DNA of 42,762 nt, taken from positions 1-42,762 of the forward strand of contig CAJTDD010000036.1 in assembly GCA_910574885.1 (NCBI GenBank), in the 5' to 3' direction. The first letter of the stretch is position 1. Each line of letters opens with the position of its first letter. Both the position numbers and the translations under genes were made by a program. Below, in pieces: positions 1 to 8,405 of the stretch. The notes beneath the pieces are model-generated. The model made no database searches. It had not been told where the DNA came from and worked only from the letters and a program-made list of their open reading frames with translations. This DNA comes from Lachnospiraceae bacterium. Lineage in GTDB: Bacteria > Bacillota > Clostridia > Lachnospirales > Lachnospiraceae.

Positions 1-25
1 TCTGGGTCTTGCCATAGGAATCACC

Positions 26-56
26 GCCGTTTTTTCTTAGTATATATCAAAACGGC
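26..56. other. Hairpin at the left edge of the window
   Basis: Perfect 8-bp inverted repeat (GCCGTTTT at 26-33, AAAACGGC at 49-56) with a 15-nt AT-rich loop. It could be the end of a transcription unit lying outside the window or part of a mobile-element terminus. No T-tract directly follows the right arm, so a terminator call is uncertain. The stretch 57-202 is AT-rich and should hold the promoter of the restriction gene; a TATACT -10-like box is at 151-156, but I see no convincing -35. Confidence 0.35.
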
Positions 57-202
57 TATATTTACCAGTATAATTTGATTATATGTCAACATGTCATAAC
101 ACTAGTGTGCCGTCTGCATTATATTTAGCTAAATATGAGTAGGGTTGTGATATACTGTTATTTAAATTTTTGCCCAAATCAAGAAAGGAAATGAAATTAG
201 GT

Positions 203-1099
203 ATGCTTCATTCAAAAGAACAATGGCTCAAGGACTTTCGCAGCTATGCCGAAACGATACTTGCCCCTTTGCAAGCTTCAAAAAAGAGCCGGAACGACAA
301 AGCAAGCGAAATAAACAAGCAAATCAAGATATATCGTGATAAAAAGTTAAAAATTATCAAAAGACAAGCAATATCTGAAAAATGGAATAACGAACGCTTG
401 CTTAATGAAATACTATGTGTAACTTATGTTTCATATATTGTCATGTTGGAGTATCGAAATAAGGTTTGGTCATATGAGTATATGGCTTTTGCGCGTCGCA
501 TTGGTGAGTTGTGGGAACCGTTTTGCAGACTTGCTTTTGAATATCCGATAAAAGAACTCCATATTATCAATCCTCCGAATTTTAAGCAAGTTCAACGGGA
601 TATTAGAAAAAATGCTACAGAATATATTTCTTCACTGGAAGTTTCAGATGATATTAAGGAGGAATTAAAACGGCATTATTCTATTCCGTGGACAATGGTT
701 GATAGCGGCGGAATTAAACTTGCGTTAGATTTACATTTTGAACAAGCGGGAATTCATTATAATTGTGACTTCAAAAGCGGTTTTAGTTCAAACGAAAAAG
801 GTAATACTAACAGATTATTGCTTGTTGCAAGCATATATAATTCATTGGGTGAGATAGAGAAAACTCTACTTTTTGTTCGCCAGAATGAAGATGAAAACAA
901 TCATTACTTGCAAACATTGAAAAATTCTCCCTATTGGGATGTTTATTGTGCTGATGATTGTTATACAGCTATAAAGAGCTTTACAGGGTTTGATATTCGT
1001 TCGTGGTTGGATAATAACGCTGATTGGGTACACGATATTAGCAATGAACTAAGAGTACATCTACAAGCAAATGATTTGTTAAAATACTTGACTTGGTGA
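203..1099 (+). CDS. Putative type II restriction endonuclease (PD-(D/E)XK-like)
   Basis: About 298 residues, soluble, with no membrane segment or signal peptide. I do not recognise the exact family. The call rests on position, 76 bp upstream of a DNA adenine methylase on the same strand, and on a PD-(D/E)XK-like site: Asp in LALDLHF, then 12 residues later the strand NCDFKSGF, giving D-x12-D-x-K. The helix containing GELWEPFC just before it could supply an extra acidic residue. The frame is open from a TTG at 170, and an ATG at 191 sits only one base after the Shine-Dalgarno AAAGGA (184-189). The ATG at 203, 13 bases after it, is my preferred start, but spacing makes this uncertain. Base composition is clearly more AT-rich than the genes after 3 kb, consistent with horizontal transfer. 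It could alternatively be another R-M accessory protein. Confidence 0.6.
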   Translation: MLHSKEQWLKDFRSYAETILAPLQASKKSRNDKASEINKQIKIYRDKKLKIIKRQAISEKWNNERLLNEILCVTYVSYIVMLEYRNKVWSYEYMAFARRIGELWEPFCRLAFEYPIKELHIINPPNFKQVQRDIRKNATEYISSLEVSDDIKEELKRHYSIPWTMVDSGGIKLALDLHFEQAGIHYNCDFKSGFSSNEKGNTNRLLLVASIYNSLGEIEKTLLFVRQNEDENNHYLQTLKNSPYWDVYCADDCYTAIKSFTGFDIRSWLDNNADWVHDISNELRVHLQANDLLKYLTW

Positions 1100-1135
1100 C
1101 GGATACGATGTATAGTATAGTTTAGTTTAGTTTAT

Positions 1136-1153
1136 CTTAAGTATTGACTTAAG
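1136..1153 (+). promoter_or_regulatory. Paired CTTAAG palindromes between endonuclease and methylase genes
   Basis: Two identical 6-bp palindromes CTTAAG occur at 1136-1141 and 1148-1153, 12 bp apart start to start, just before the methylase ribosome site (GGAG at about 1164-1167). They follow a TTTAG-repeat stretch at 1119-1134. Placement between the two R-M genes suggests an operator or a self-recognition site, but neither role is shown. Confidence 0.3.
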
Positions 1154-1175
1154 CTTTCCTTGAGGAGATGATAAT

Positions 1176-2750
1176 ATGAAAGATACCCTTTGTTCATACT
1201 ATACAAATTCAGACGCAATAACTTTATACATGGCTAATCGCCTTGGTATATCAACTAATGATATTATCTTGGAACCATCTGCTGGAGAGGGAATTTTTAT
1301 TGACGAAATTCTGAAAACCGAACTTTCTGTTCAGATTGACGCTCTTGATATTGATAAGAAGGCTATTTCTATACTTGAAAAGAAATATCAGGGCAATGAT
1401 TTAATTACTGTCAGGGAAACAGATACCCTACTTGATGAACGACTTGACGCATTTGCTATTCCAGAACTTTGGTTAAAAAGAACAGACACACTTGTTGATG
1501 AACAACTTGATTACTTTAGTGCCATTGGTGGACACTATGATAAGGTTATCGGAAACCCTCCCTATGGTGCATGGCAAGATTATGACAAAAGAGATTTGCT
1601 TAAAAGAAAATATCTTGGACAGTATGTAAAAGAAACATATTCGCTATTTCTTCTTCGTTGTATATCTGTCCTTAAAATGGGTGGGCGTCTATCTTTCATT
1701 ATTCCAGATACTTATATGTTCTTGAACCTACATGCAAAATTAAGGGAAGTTCTTTTGACTTCAACAAAAATTGAAGAAATAATCACATTCCCATCAAAAT
1801 TTTTTCCGGGTGTAAGTTTCGGATATTCTAATCTGTCTATTATTACGCTCGAAAGGTGCATAAAAGAAGTCGCACTCAATAATACTGTAAGAATAGTACA
1901 AGGCTTTCACTCTGCTACTGAATTCAAACTTTTATGTAGGAAAGAAACGCTTCCTGCACATCTTTCTGAATTCAAGTTAAAACAGTCGAATGTTCTTAAT
2001 TGTGAGCAGCATAGATTCATTCTTGCCAATAATAGCATAACGGCTATAATAAATAAAACTTCTTTACGGTTAGGCGACGTTGCGGATGTTGTTACAGGTT
2101 TTTATACAGGAGATAACAAACGTTTTGTCCGTGTGCTTAATGAAAGTGTAAAGGGTAGCAAGAATTATGATAAAGTCGATTTGTCTTTGGTATTCCCCTG
2201 TATATCCATAGATGGAATTGAAAATATTTCCGAAGGCTATGTCCCTTATGTAAAAAGTGCTTCAAGCACGCGATACTATAGATTGAACGATGAATGGTTT
2301 GTAAGGTGGGACAAAGGCACGATAGATTATTATAGGAGCAATAAAAAATCACGTTTTCAGAATTCCTCATTTTATTTTGAAACGGGTGTTGCTATTCCAA
2401 TGGTGAAATCAAGCCGTATCAGAGCATTTCTGCTTGAAAACCGCATATTTGACCAATCTATAGTAGGTATATTTCCAAAAGACAAATCACGCCTATATTA
2501 TATTTTGGCTATTATGAATTCTGATGTTGTAAACAGTATGATTCACACCATAAATCCGACAGCTAACAACTCAGCTAATTATGTAAAACAGATACCTTAT
2601 TTAGAACCAGAGCAAGATGTTATAGACCTAATTAGCCGAAAAGTTGAAGCAATCATAAGTAACTATCAAAACGGAATTAGTGGCGAAAACGAATCTATTC
2701 ATTGTGAAATTAACAAACTGATTCAGCAAATTTACTCATATCAGCTATAG
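1176..2750 (+). CDS. N6-adenine DNA methyltransferase of a type II R-M system (Eco57I/TaqI-like)
   Basis: 524 residues. It transfers a methyl group from S-adenosylmethionine to adenine, protecting the host from the endonuclease encoded just upstream. Motif I (AdoMet binding) is ILEPSAGEGIF at about residues 31-41. Motif IV (catalytic) is NPPYG at 127-131, the N6-adenine signature. The order of motif I, then motif IV, then a long C-terminal part is that of gamma-class enzymes, with the C-terminal half (about 290-500) expected to be the target-recognition domain. The length matches the family's usual 500-550. ATG at 1176 follows GAGGAG with good spacing. An internal near-repeat, TDTLLDERLD and TDTLVDEQLD, 21 residues apart at 82 and 103, lies between motif I and motif IV and looks like a small duplication. 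The gene is intact and AT-rich like its partner. Confidence 0.88.
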   Translation: MKDTLCSYYTNSDAITLYMANRLGISTNDIILEPSAGEGIFIDEILKTELSVQIDALDIDKKAISILEKKYQGNDLITVRETDTLLDERLDAFAIPELWLKRTDTLVDEQLDYFSAIGGHYDKVIGNPPYGAWQDYDKRDLLKRKYLGQYVKETYSLFLLRCISVLKMGGRLSFIIPDTYMFLNLHAKLREVLLTSTKIEEIITFPSKFFPGVSFGYSNLSIITLERCIKEVALNNTVRIVQGFHSATEFKLLCRKETLPAHLSEFKLKQSNVLNCEQHRFILANNSITAIINKTSLRLGDVADVVTGFYTGDNKRFVRVLNESVKGSKNYDKVDLSLVFPCISIDGIENISEGYVPYVKSASSTRYYRLNDEWFVRWDKGTIDYYRSNKKSRFQNSSFYFETGVAIPMVKSSRIRAFLLENRIFDQSIVGIFPKDKSRLYYILAIMNSDVVNSMIHTINPTANNSANYVKQIPYLEPEQDVIDLISRKVEAIISNYQNGISGENESIHCEINKLIQQIYSYQL

Positions 2751-2756
2751 TCAAAC

Positions 2757-2793
2757 TCAAAAGGCGGCAGGATAGGTTATTATCCTTGCCGCC
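2757..2793 (-). terminator. Bulged hairpin terminator shared by the convergent ends
   Basis: Arms GGCGGCAGGATA (2763-2774) and TATCC-T-TGCCGCC (2781-2793) pair with one bulged T. On the minus strand the stem is followed by CTTTTGAG, so it best fits termination of the minus-strand relaxase remnant that stops at 2801. It may also stop methylase transcription from the other side. Confidence 0.5.
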
Positions 2794-2800
2794 CTGTCTG

Positions 2801-3040
2801 TTACCGTTCCATATCCTGCGCCCTGCGGGGCTGTTCCCTCTGTTCCTGCCGCAAGATACTATAAACGCTCTTTCTGATTTTCTCGGCTTCTTTCACTTCC
2901 TCTTTCAATGCAAGATACCTCTGATTGAGCGTTTTCCTCTCGGCGGTCAGCTTGGTGTATTCTTCTTTCCATGCCTTTGCGGGGATTGTGGTTTTTCCGT
3001 TCATCACACCTTTGCTCAATAACGCCCAGTGTGTTGTCCT
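2801..3040 (-). pseudogene. C-terminal remnant of an integrative-element relaxase (MobA/MobL-like)
   Basis: The reading frame gives about 75 residues of charged, coiled-coil-like sequence (KAWKEEYTKLTAERKTLNQR, then EEQ/RAQDMER at the stop). This is the style of the extreme C-terminus of Firmicute conjugative-element relaxases, where a Lys/Glu-rich helix precedes the stop. The nicking domain and everything N-terminal to it are absent. The frame is joined at about 3030 to an unrelated recombinase fragment in a different frame. I recognise the family from sequence style only, so the relaxase call is moderate; a broken gene is clear. GC content is higher than in the R-M genes beside it, so two mobile histories meet here. 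Confidence 0.45.
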
Positions 3041-3104
3041 CATAAAGTTTGTTCAGAACCTTGTTAATCTGTTCAAGCCGCGTTGTGATTTGCGCCTGCT
3101 TCCG
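3030..3104 (-). pseudogene. Fragment of a large serine recombinase (C-terminal coil)
   Basis: One frame reads RKQAQITTRLEQINKVLNKL followed by YEDNTLGVI. This matches the style of the helical region of Tn4451/TnpX-type large serine recombinases, where a coil ending in LYEDN..G.IS.ERF is typical. Nothing of the catalytic domain is present. On one side it abuts the relaxase remnant. On the other it overlaps, in another frame, the last codons of the MFS gene. It is best read as an excision or recombination scar of an integrative element. Confidence 0.4.
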
Positions 3105-4269
3105 TGTTTTTCATGCGCACGGACAAAAGAAGCCCTAAAACATGAATTGCAATCCCCAGTATAAACGGCAATTTATTGCCAATCTCATACGCCACCCCGC
3201 CTAACAAAGCTCCTATACTGGAAGATACCAGACTCACACTGCCAATCATCCCCCAAAATTTGTCCACCTCTTCGTCCGTAAAATTCACAAACACATAAGA
3301 GTTCGCCGCATTATTCAGTATGGAGGCAAGACCTCCAAATATGACAGCGAAAGTAAATATGTAAATATTAGAACTGCAATACATACATGCTATGATAATA
3401 AAAATAACAATGTCCAACTGAAACATCCTCTTTTTATTATATTTATCTACAATCATTCCACCTACAATTGCCAGCGCCGACGTTATCACTGTAGATGTAG
3501 AGAACAGAAAAAATATACAGTTTTCCTGAATACCAATGTCCTTTGCCACAAGGGGCACATACTCTGCGCATTCTGCCCCGATTCCCAGAATAAAGGTAAC
3601 GGCAAGATAATAAACCAACTCCTTGCTTACGCCTGTATGTTTTCCTTTTTCTTGCTTTTCCGGTGTTTCCTCTTCGTCGCGGTCTTCTGCTTTCTTCCGG
3701 ACCTTTTTATCAATATAGCTTACGGTAACATATATAACGGCAAAAATACAGAAATAAAATATCCATATTGCATTGGTACTATCGCTGATTCCCTTTATAA
3801 TACCTACGATAAACAACCCCAGAAAACACCCCGCGTACAGGAAAACATCCCGGATTCCAAAAACCTTTCCTACATGCTCTTTTCCTGCCTCTTTTCCAAG
3901 AAGGGGATTTAAAATAACATTCAATACGCTGGTTGTAATGATTATCATCGAAAGTCCTGCTAATACAATAAATGTAGGAAGGCGGTTCAAAAATATGAGC
4001 ATAACCGCCATATCCACAAGCAGCCATATTTTCAGGCAATTCATCTTCTTTTTTATTGACCACAGGGAAATCGGAATGATGACAAGCGCCCGCATGATTT
4101 TCGTGAAGGACAGCAAGCCGCCGTATAGCCCCATATTAATATCAAGTTTTTTAAAATATAAAGGGATTACGATATCTATACTATCTGATATCATAAAATA
4201 TAAGAAAAAAATAGCAAACATAACCGGCACATTTTTACTCATTGATTTGCGGAACAGTTTCCTTTCCAT
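3073..4269 (-). CDS. Major facilitator superfamily (MFS) transporter
   Basis: 398 residues with repeated hydrophobic segments across the whole length, consistent with the roughly 12 membrane helices of MFS permeases. The first helix is around VPVMFAIFFLYFMISDSIDI. A charged cytoplasmic loop rich in K/E at about residues 190-215 (KKVRKKAEDRDEEETPEKQE) separates the two six-helix bundles, as is usual. The substrate cannot be told from the sequence; a drug or small-molecule exporter is the default guess. AGAAGGA before the ATG at 4269 supports the start. The last about 14 residues (KNTEAGANHNAA) read into DNA that, in another frame, is the serine recombinase remnant. The natural C-terminus may therefore have been replaced when the element inserted or decayed. 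Confidence 0.8.
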   Translation of the reverse strand: MERKLFRKSMSKNVPVMFAIFFLYFMISDSIDIVIPLYFKKLDINMGLYGGLLSFTKIMRALVIIPISLWSIKKKMNCLKIWLLVDMAVMLIFLNRLPTFIVLAGLSMIIITTSVLNVILNPLLGKEAGKEHVGKVFGIRDVFLYAGCFLGLFIVGIIKGISDSTNAIWIFYFCIFAVIYVTVSYIDKKVRKKAEDRDEEETPEKQEKGKHTGVSKELVYYLAVTFILGIGAECAEYVPLVAKDIGIQENCIFFLFSTSTVITSALAIVGGMIVDKYNKKRMFQLDIVIFIIIACMYCSSNIYIFTFAVIFGGLASILNNAANSYVFVNFTDEEVDKFWGMIGSVSLVSSSIGALLGGVAYEIGNKLPFILGIAIHVLGLLLSVRMKNTEAGANHNAA

Positions 4270-4384
4270 CTCTCATCCTTCTTTCTATTTCTCATTCAAA
4301 TCTATAATATCCGTTTCCACAATAAAATGTATCTCACCAAAAGTAAACCCTCTATTGTTTATGCGAACATGTACTATAGTTATA

Positions 4385-5674
4385 TTAAATATTTTCAACC
4401 GCATACAATGGCAAATTCACCATCCACTCCTGCTCTCTGTAATCGGACATGGAAATTCGCACCGCATATTCCGGCTCAAACTTCTTACAATAGGCTTTTA
4501 AACTCTGCGCCCGTAAGTTTTCCTCTGCCTTTACCTCCACGGGTACAATCTTCTTCCCTTTCTGAATCATAAAATCCATCTCATAGGTTGACTTACTGCC
4601 CGCATAATAATAAGGCGTATACTTTGCAGACGACACAATCTGCTGCATCACATACTGTTCAGATAACGCGCCCTTAAATTCTGTAAAAATATCGCTTCCT
4701 TCCAGAATAGATTCTGCATCCAATTCACTCAAAGCCCCCAACAGACCTACATCTACGATAAATAACTTAAATGCACTAAAATCAATATATGCTTTCAGCG
4801 GCATAGCCGGTTTATTTACCCGGTATACCTTTTTAATCAGACCACAGTCCAACAGCCACTCTATCGCAATCTCAAAATCTTTCATCCTTGCCCCCTGCCT
4901 GATCTGCCCAAAGAAGAACTTCTTATTCTCCTTCGCCAGCTGCATGGGAATAGAATTCCAGACCATCCGGATTCGCGCAAGCTCCCCTCCGGATGCATGC
5001 TTGCCGAAATCGGCTTCGTACTGGCCTAAGATGGCTGTCTGTAACCTGCGCACTCCGGCATAATCTTTGTGCTCACTGAAAAACTGCACGACCTCCGGCA
5101 TCCCTCCGACAAAATAATAATTCTTCAGCCAGAATATATATTTATCACGGAAATTCCCCATCAGACCATAGTCTTTCACAGGAATCAGATCCGCCAACGC
5201 TTTTTCACCCATCGCTTCCAGAAATTCCCGATAATCCATGGGATGTAGTTCCAGCGTATCCACCTTCCCTACCGGGAACGAAACTCCTCCGTGAATAGCA
5301 ACTCCAAGCAGCGAGCCTGCGGCAATCACAGCATACTCCGGAGCATTTTCACAGAAATACTTCAAAGCCTCAAGAGCGCGCGGCGCTTCCTGAATCTCAT
5401 CAAAAATAATCAGCGTATCCTCAGGGGTGGCTTCCAGCTTAGCCTCAACATTAATGCTCATAATAATCCGATGGATATCGTAATCATCATCAAATACCCT
5501 TTTCATCCTCTGGTTATTATAAAATGTAATATATGCTGTTTTTTTGAAATGCAGTCTCCCAAACTCCTTCATCAGCCACGTCTTCCCCACCTGTCTGGCG
5601 CCTTTTAAAAGCATTGGTTTTCGGTTCTCTTTTTGTTTCCACAAAAGCAACTCCTGCATAGCATAGCGTTCCAT
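4385..5674 (-). CDS. AAA ATPase with C-terminal DUF4143 (AAA_14/DUF4143 family)
   Basis: About 429 residues from the chosen start. Walker A is LKGARQVGKTWL about 25-35 residues in, and Walker B is LIIFDEIQEAP, with the conserved E-I-Q-E of this family. The C-terminal DUF4143 region carries a PD-(D/E)XK-like core (STYEMDFMIQKG, then IVPVEVKA). Proteins of this type are common, often single-gene, ATPases of unknown function in anaerobes. The frame is open to an ATG at 5689, but that codon has no ribosome site. The ATG at 5674 follows GGAGGGCGAT at ideal spacing, so I start there. It lies 115 bp upstream of the MFS gene on the same strand, and co-transcription is possible. Confidence 0.82.
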   Translation of the reverse strand: MERYAMQELLLWKQKENRKPMLLKGARQVGKTWLMKEFGRLHFKKTAYITFYNNQRMKRVFDDDYDIHRIIMSINVEAKLEATPEDTLIIFDEIQEAPRALEALKYFCENAPEYAVIAAGSLLGVAIHGGVSFPVGKVDTLELHPMDYREFLEAMGEKALADLIPVKDYGLMGNFRDKYIFWLKNYYFVGGMPEVVQFFSEHKDYAGVRRLQTAILGQYEADFGKHASGGELARIRMVWNSIPMQLAKENKKFFFGQIRQGARMKDFEIAIEWLLDCGLIKKVYRVNKPAMPLKAYIDFSAFKLFIVDVGLLGALSELDAESILEGSDIFTEFKGALSEQYVMQQIVSSAKYTPYYYAGSKSTYEMDFMIQKGKKIVPVEVKAEENLRAQSLKAYCKKFEPEYAVRISMSDYREQEWMVNLPLYAVENI

Positions 5675-5821
5675 CCAATCGCCCTCCATTTTCTGCTCAT
5701 TTAATTCTTGATTTAAACATTTTTTCTGCCCATTTTAACGTAAATATCTACACTTTTTCTTTATATTATTACGAATATTATACGCACAAACCTGACTTTT
5801 CGTCAACCGCCAAACCTGTCG

Positions 5822-5873
5822 GTGGTAATTTTATCAACTACCACTTTACCCGCTATTCTTTACATGATATAAT
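5822..5873 (+). promoter_or_regulatory. Promoter of the ABC-2 operon with an adjoining inverted-repeat operator candidate
   Basis: A sigma-A-like promoter is visible: TTTACC at 5845-5850, a 17-bp spacer and a perfect TATAAT at 5868-5873, about 90 bp before the ATPase start. Directly upstream lies the inverted repeat GTGGTA (5822-5827) and TACCAC (5839-5844). It extends imperfectly inward, touches the -35 box and is a plausible regulator-binding site. Confidence 0.55.
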
Positions 5874-5962
5874 CATATCGTTCGGTAACCAGTTGGCAAA
5901 ATCCAACAAAACCAGACCGGCTTGGCAAGATATGAAAATATAACTACCAGGAGGAAGCAAGA

Positions 5963-6751
5963 ATGATTACGATGGAACACGTATGCAAATCGTACAAGAT
6001 TGCAAAAAGAAACGCAGGCTTTGGCGCTGCCTGTAAAGCGCTCTTTCACAGGGAGCATGAACTCATTCATGCCCTAAGCGACGTATCCTTCACCATCGGC
6101 GACGGCGAGATGGTGGGCTACATCGGTCCTAATGGAGCCGGAAAAAGCTCCACAATCAAAATTCTAAGCGGAATATTGACCCCTGACAGCGGAACCGTCC
6201 TTGTGGACGGGCGTATCCCCCATAAAAACCGCATCCGGCACGTCCGGGAAATCGGCGTCGTGTTCGGGCAGCGTTCCCAGTTATGGTGGGATGTCCCCGT
6301 CATTGATTCTTTTGAATTACTGAAAGACATCTATTCTATCCCGGATTCCCAATATAGGAAGAGTCTCGAAGAACTGACAGAATTACTGAACTTAAAGGAA
6401 CTTCTGCGCTCCCCAACAAGGCAGCTCTCCCTCGGGCAGCGGATGCGCTGTGAAATTGCCGCTTCCCTGCTGCACCGCCCGCGCATTCTATTTCTGGACG
6501 AACCGACCATCGGGCTTGACGCAGTGTCCAAATTGGCAGTCCGCGACTTTATTTTACAACAGAATCAAAACCATAAAACTACCGTGATTCTCACCACCCA
6601 CGATATGCAAGACATCGAAGCCCTGACAAACCGCATTATCCTCATCGGCAAGGGACGGCTTCTGCTGGACGGCACAATCGACGATATCAAAAAAGGCGGC
6701 GAAAGTATCGACGAGACGGTGGCGGAGCTGTACCGCTCCTATGACATTTAG
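5963..6751 (+). CDS. ABC-2 type transporter ATP-binding protein
   Basis: 262 residues. It is the nucleotide-binding subunit of an exporter whose two membrane subunits follow directly. Walker A is GPNGAGKSSTI at about residues 53-63, the signature is LSLGQRMR at about 155-162, and Walker B is ILFLDEPTIGLD with the switch histidine in LTTHDM. The segment between the core start and Walker A is longer than in minimal ABC-2 ATPases (an insertion around FGAACKALFHREHELIHAL). This is typical of the subfamily paired with DUF990-type permeases. AGGAGGAA seven bases before the ATG fixes the start. The next gene begins 17 bp after this one, so the three form an operon. The substrate is unknown. Confidence 0.9.
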   Translation: MITMEHVCKSYKIAKRNAGFGAACKALFHREHELIHALSDVSFTIGDGEMVGYIGPNGAGKSSTIKILSGILTPDSGTVLVDGRIPHKNRIRHVREIGVVFGQRSQLWWDVPVIDSFELLKDIYSIPDSQYRKSLEELTELLNLKELLRSPTRQLSLGQRMRCEIAASLLHRPRILFLDEPTIGLDAVSKLAVRDFILQQNQNHKTTVILTTHDMQDIEALTNRIILIGKGRLLLDGTIDDIKKGGESIDETVAELYRSYDI

Positions 6752-6768
6752 GAAAGGGGATATGAAGA

Positions 6769-7572
6769 ATGAAGAAATACCTATCCTTTTTCCGGTTAAG
6801 ATTTTCAATGGGGCTCCAATACCGCGCCGCCGCCCTTGCCGGGGTTGTGACCCAGTTTGCATGGGGATTTATGGAAATCATGGTCTTCCGTGCATTTTAC
6901 CGCGCCGACCCGGGAGCCTTTCCCATGAGCTTTTCCGCCACGGCGTCATACGTCTGGCTGCAGCAGGCGTTTCTTGCCCTGTTCGCGCCATGGTTGATGG
7001 AACAGGAAATCTTCAGCTCCATCGTGAACGGAAACGTCGTATATGAACTATGCCGCCCGCTCAGTATCTACAATATGTGGTTTTCCCGCAGCGCCGCAAC
7101 TCGCCTGTCGAAAGCCGTTTTAAGATGTTTCCCTATCCTTGTGGTCGCCGCATTCCTCCCAAGCCCCTATGGAATCGTACCGCCCGCAAGCCGGCGGCAC
7201 TTCATTCTGTTTCTGGCAGCCTTAATTCTGGGACTGGCAATGACGGTATCCTTTTGTGTCCTAATCTACATACTGGCGTTTTTCACCATTTCGCCCCAAG
7301 GACTACAGATGATATTCATCACACTGACAGACTTTTTCAGCGGTGGAATCATCCCACTTCCATTTTTTCCGGAGAAAATGCGGGAGTTCATGGAACTCTT
7401 GCCTTTTGCGGCTACTCAGAACGTCCCGCTGCGCATCTATAGCGGGAGCATGACAGTTCCGGAAATCCAAAAGGCAGTCTTCCTACAGCTCTTCTGGCTT
7501 GTGACCGTCACGGCAATCGGGAAGCTGCTCTGCCTTGCGGCACAGAAACGTGTTACTGTACAAGGAGGTTGA
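6769..7572 (+). CDS. ABC-2 type permease, first subunit
   Basis: 267 residues with about six hydrophobic segments, beginning with MKKYLSFFRLRFSMGLQYRA, a short cytoplasmic amphipathic start typical of ABC-2 permeases. AAAGGGGATATGAAGA before the ATG gives the ribosome site. It lies 17 bp after the ATPase and 6 bp before the second permease, so the operon encodes one ATPase with two different membrane subunits. That is the arrangement seen in the DUF990-type ABC-2 exporters. No substrate-specific feature can be read. Confidence 0.83.
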   Translation: MKKYLSFFRLRFSMGLQYRAAALAGVVTQFAWGFMEIMVFRAFYRADPGAFPMSFSATASYVWLQQAFLALFAPWLMEQEIFSSIVNGNVVYELCRPLSIYNMWFSRSAATRLSKAVLRCFPILVVAAFLPSPYGIVPPASRRHFILFLAALILGLAMTVSFCVLIYILAFFTISPQGLQMIFITLTDFFSGGIIPLPFFPEKMREFMELLPFAATQNVPLRIYSGSMTVPEIQKAVFLQLFWLVTVTAIGKLLCLAAQKRVTVQGG

Positions 7573-7578
7573 AATACA

Positions 7579-8355
7579 ATGCGGCTTTATTTCCATTATG
7601 TATCGATCAATATCCGATGTACGATGCAGTATAAGGCTTCGTTTTTACTGACGGCAATCGGGCAATTTCTGGTGTCATTTACCATATTTCTGGGAATATT
7701 TTTTATGTTCCAAAGATTTTCTAAAGTAGAGGGTTTTACCTACAGCGAAGTGCTGTTATGTTTTGCAATCATGCTGATGGAATTTTCTCTTGCAGAAATG
7801 TTCGCCAGAGGGTTCGACCAGTTCTCCGGCTTGGTAAAGACCGGGGAGTTCGACCGTATACTGGTTCGTCCCCGGAATGAAATTATTCAGGTATTAGGCA
7901 GCAAATTTGAACTCACACGTATTGGAAGGATGATGCAGGCAGTCGTGATGTTTATCTATGGGATTGCAAAAAGTGAGATTACATGGAGCGTTACTAAACT
8001 CCTTACCGTCGTCTTTATGCTGGCTGGGGGAACTGTGGTCTTCACTGCCCTGTTTCTGATTTATGCGGCATTATGCTTCTTTACGCTGGACGGATTGGAA
8101 TTCATGAATATATTCACGGACGGCGCAAGAGAATTCGGCAAATATCCGGTGGGAGTATATGGGAATGGAATCCTTATCTTTGCGACATTCTGTATCCCAT
8201 ATGCGCTGGTACAGTATTATCCCCTGCTGTATATCCTTGGGCGAAGGACGGAGATCTTCCTGATGTTCTTACCGATACTTGCCTGCTGGTTTATCGTTCC
8301 GGCACTCCTATTATGGCGGTTCGGGGTAAGACACTATAAATCCAGCGGGTCTTAG
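7579..8355 (+). CDS. ABC-2 type permease, second subunit (DUF990-like)
   Basis: 258 residues with about six hydrophobic stretches. The part MRLYFHYVSINIRCTMQYKA and the later GEFDRILVRPRNEIIQVLGS match the style of the DUF990 (PF06182) ABC-2 permease family, in which an L-x-R-P motif follows the second helix. AAGGAGG lies just before the start. It is the last gene of the exporter operon; a hairpin with a T-tract follows at 8378. Co-encoded with the ATPase and the first permease, it should form a heteromeric exporter. Confidence 0.84.
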   Translation: MRLYFHYVSINIRCTMQYKASFLLTAIGQFLVSFTIFLGIFFMFQRFSKVEGFTYSEVLLCFAIMLMEFSLAEMFARGFDQFSGLVKTGEFDRILVRPRNEIIQVLGSKFELTRIGRMMQAVVMFIYGIAKSEITWSVTKLLTVVFMLAGGTVVFTALFLIYAALCFFTLDGLEFMNIFTDGAREFGKYPVGVYGNGILIFATFCIPYALVQYYPLLYILGRRTEIFLMFLPILACWFIVPALLLWRFGVRHYKSSGS

Positions 8356-8377
8356 GGCTGTTTTACGATTTAAATGG

Positions 8378-8405
8378 GGGCAGTTGAAAATACCTGCCTC
8401 TTTTT
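8378..8405 (+). terminator. Intrinsic terminator of the ABC-2 operon
   Basis: GGGCAG and CTGCC arms enclose an AT-rich loop, and TCTTTTT follows. It lies about 25 bp after the last permease stop, between convergent genes. The stem is short (5-6 bp), so the call is moderate. Confidence 0.5.

Noticed and set aside
3773..4501. Plus-strand open frame of 242 codons
   Set aside because: It lies antisense across the MFS gene and runs into the next gene's tail, has no ribosome site, and its residues have no protein-like pattern. It is a shadow frame.
5963..8355. ABC-2 operon as the missing LanT or LanFEG of the lanthipeptide locus
   Set aside because: It is about 9 kb from lanM, on the other strand, has its own promoter and terminator, and lacks a C39 peptidase domain. 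A functional link is not shown.
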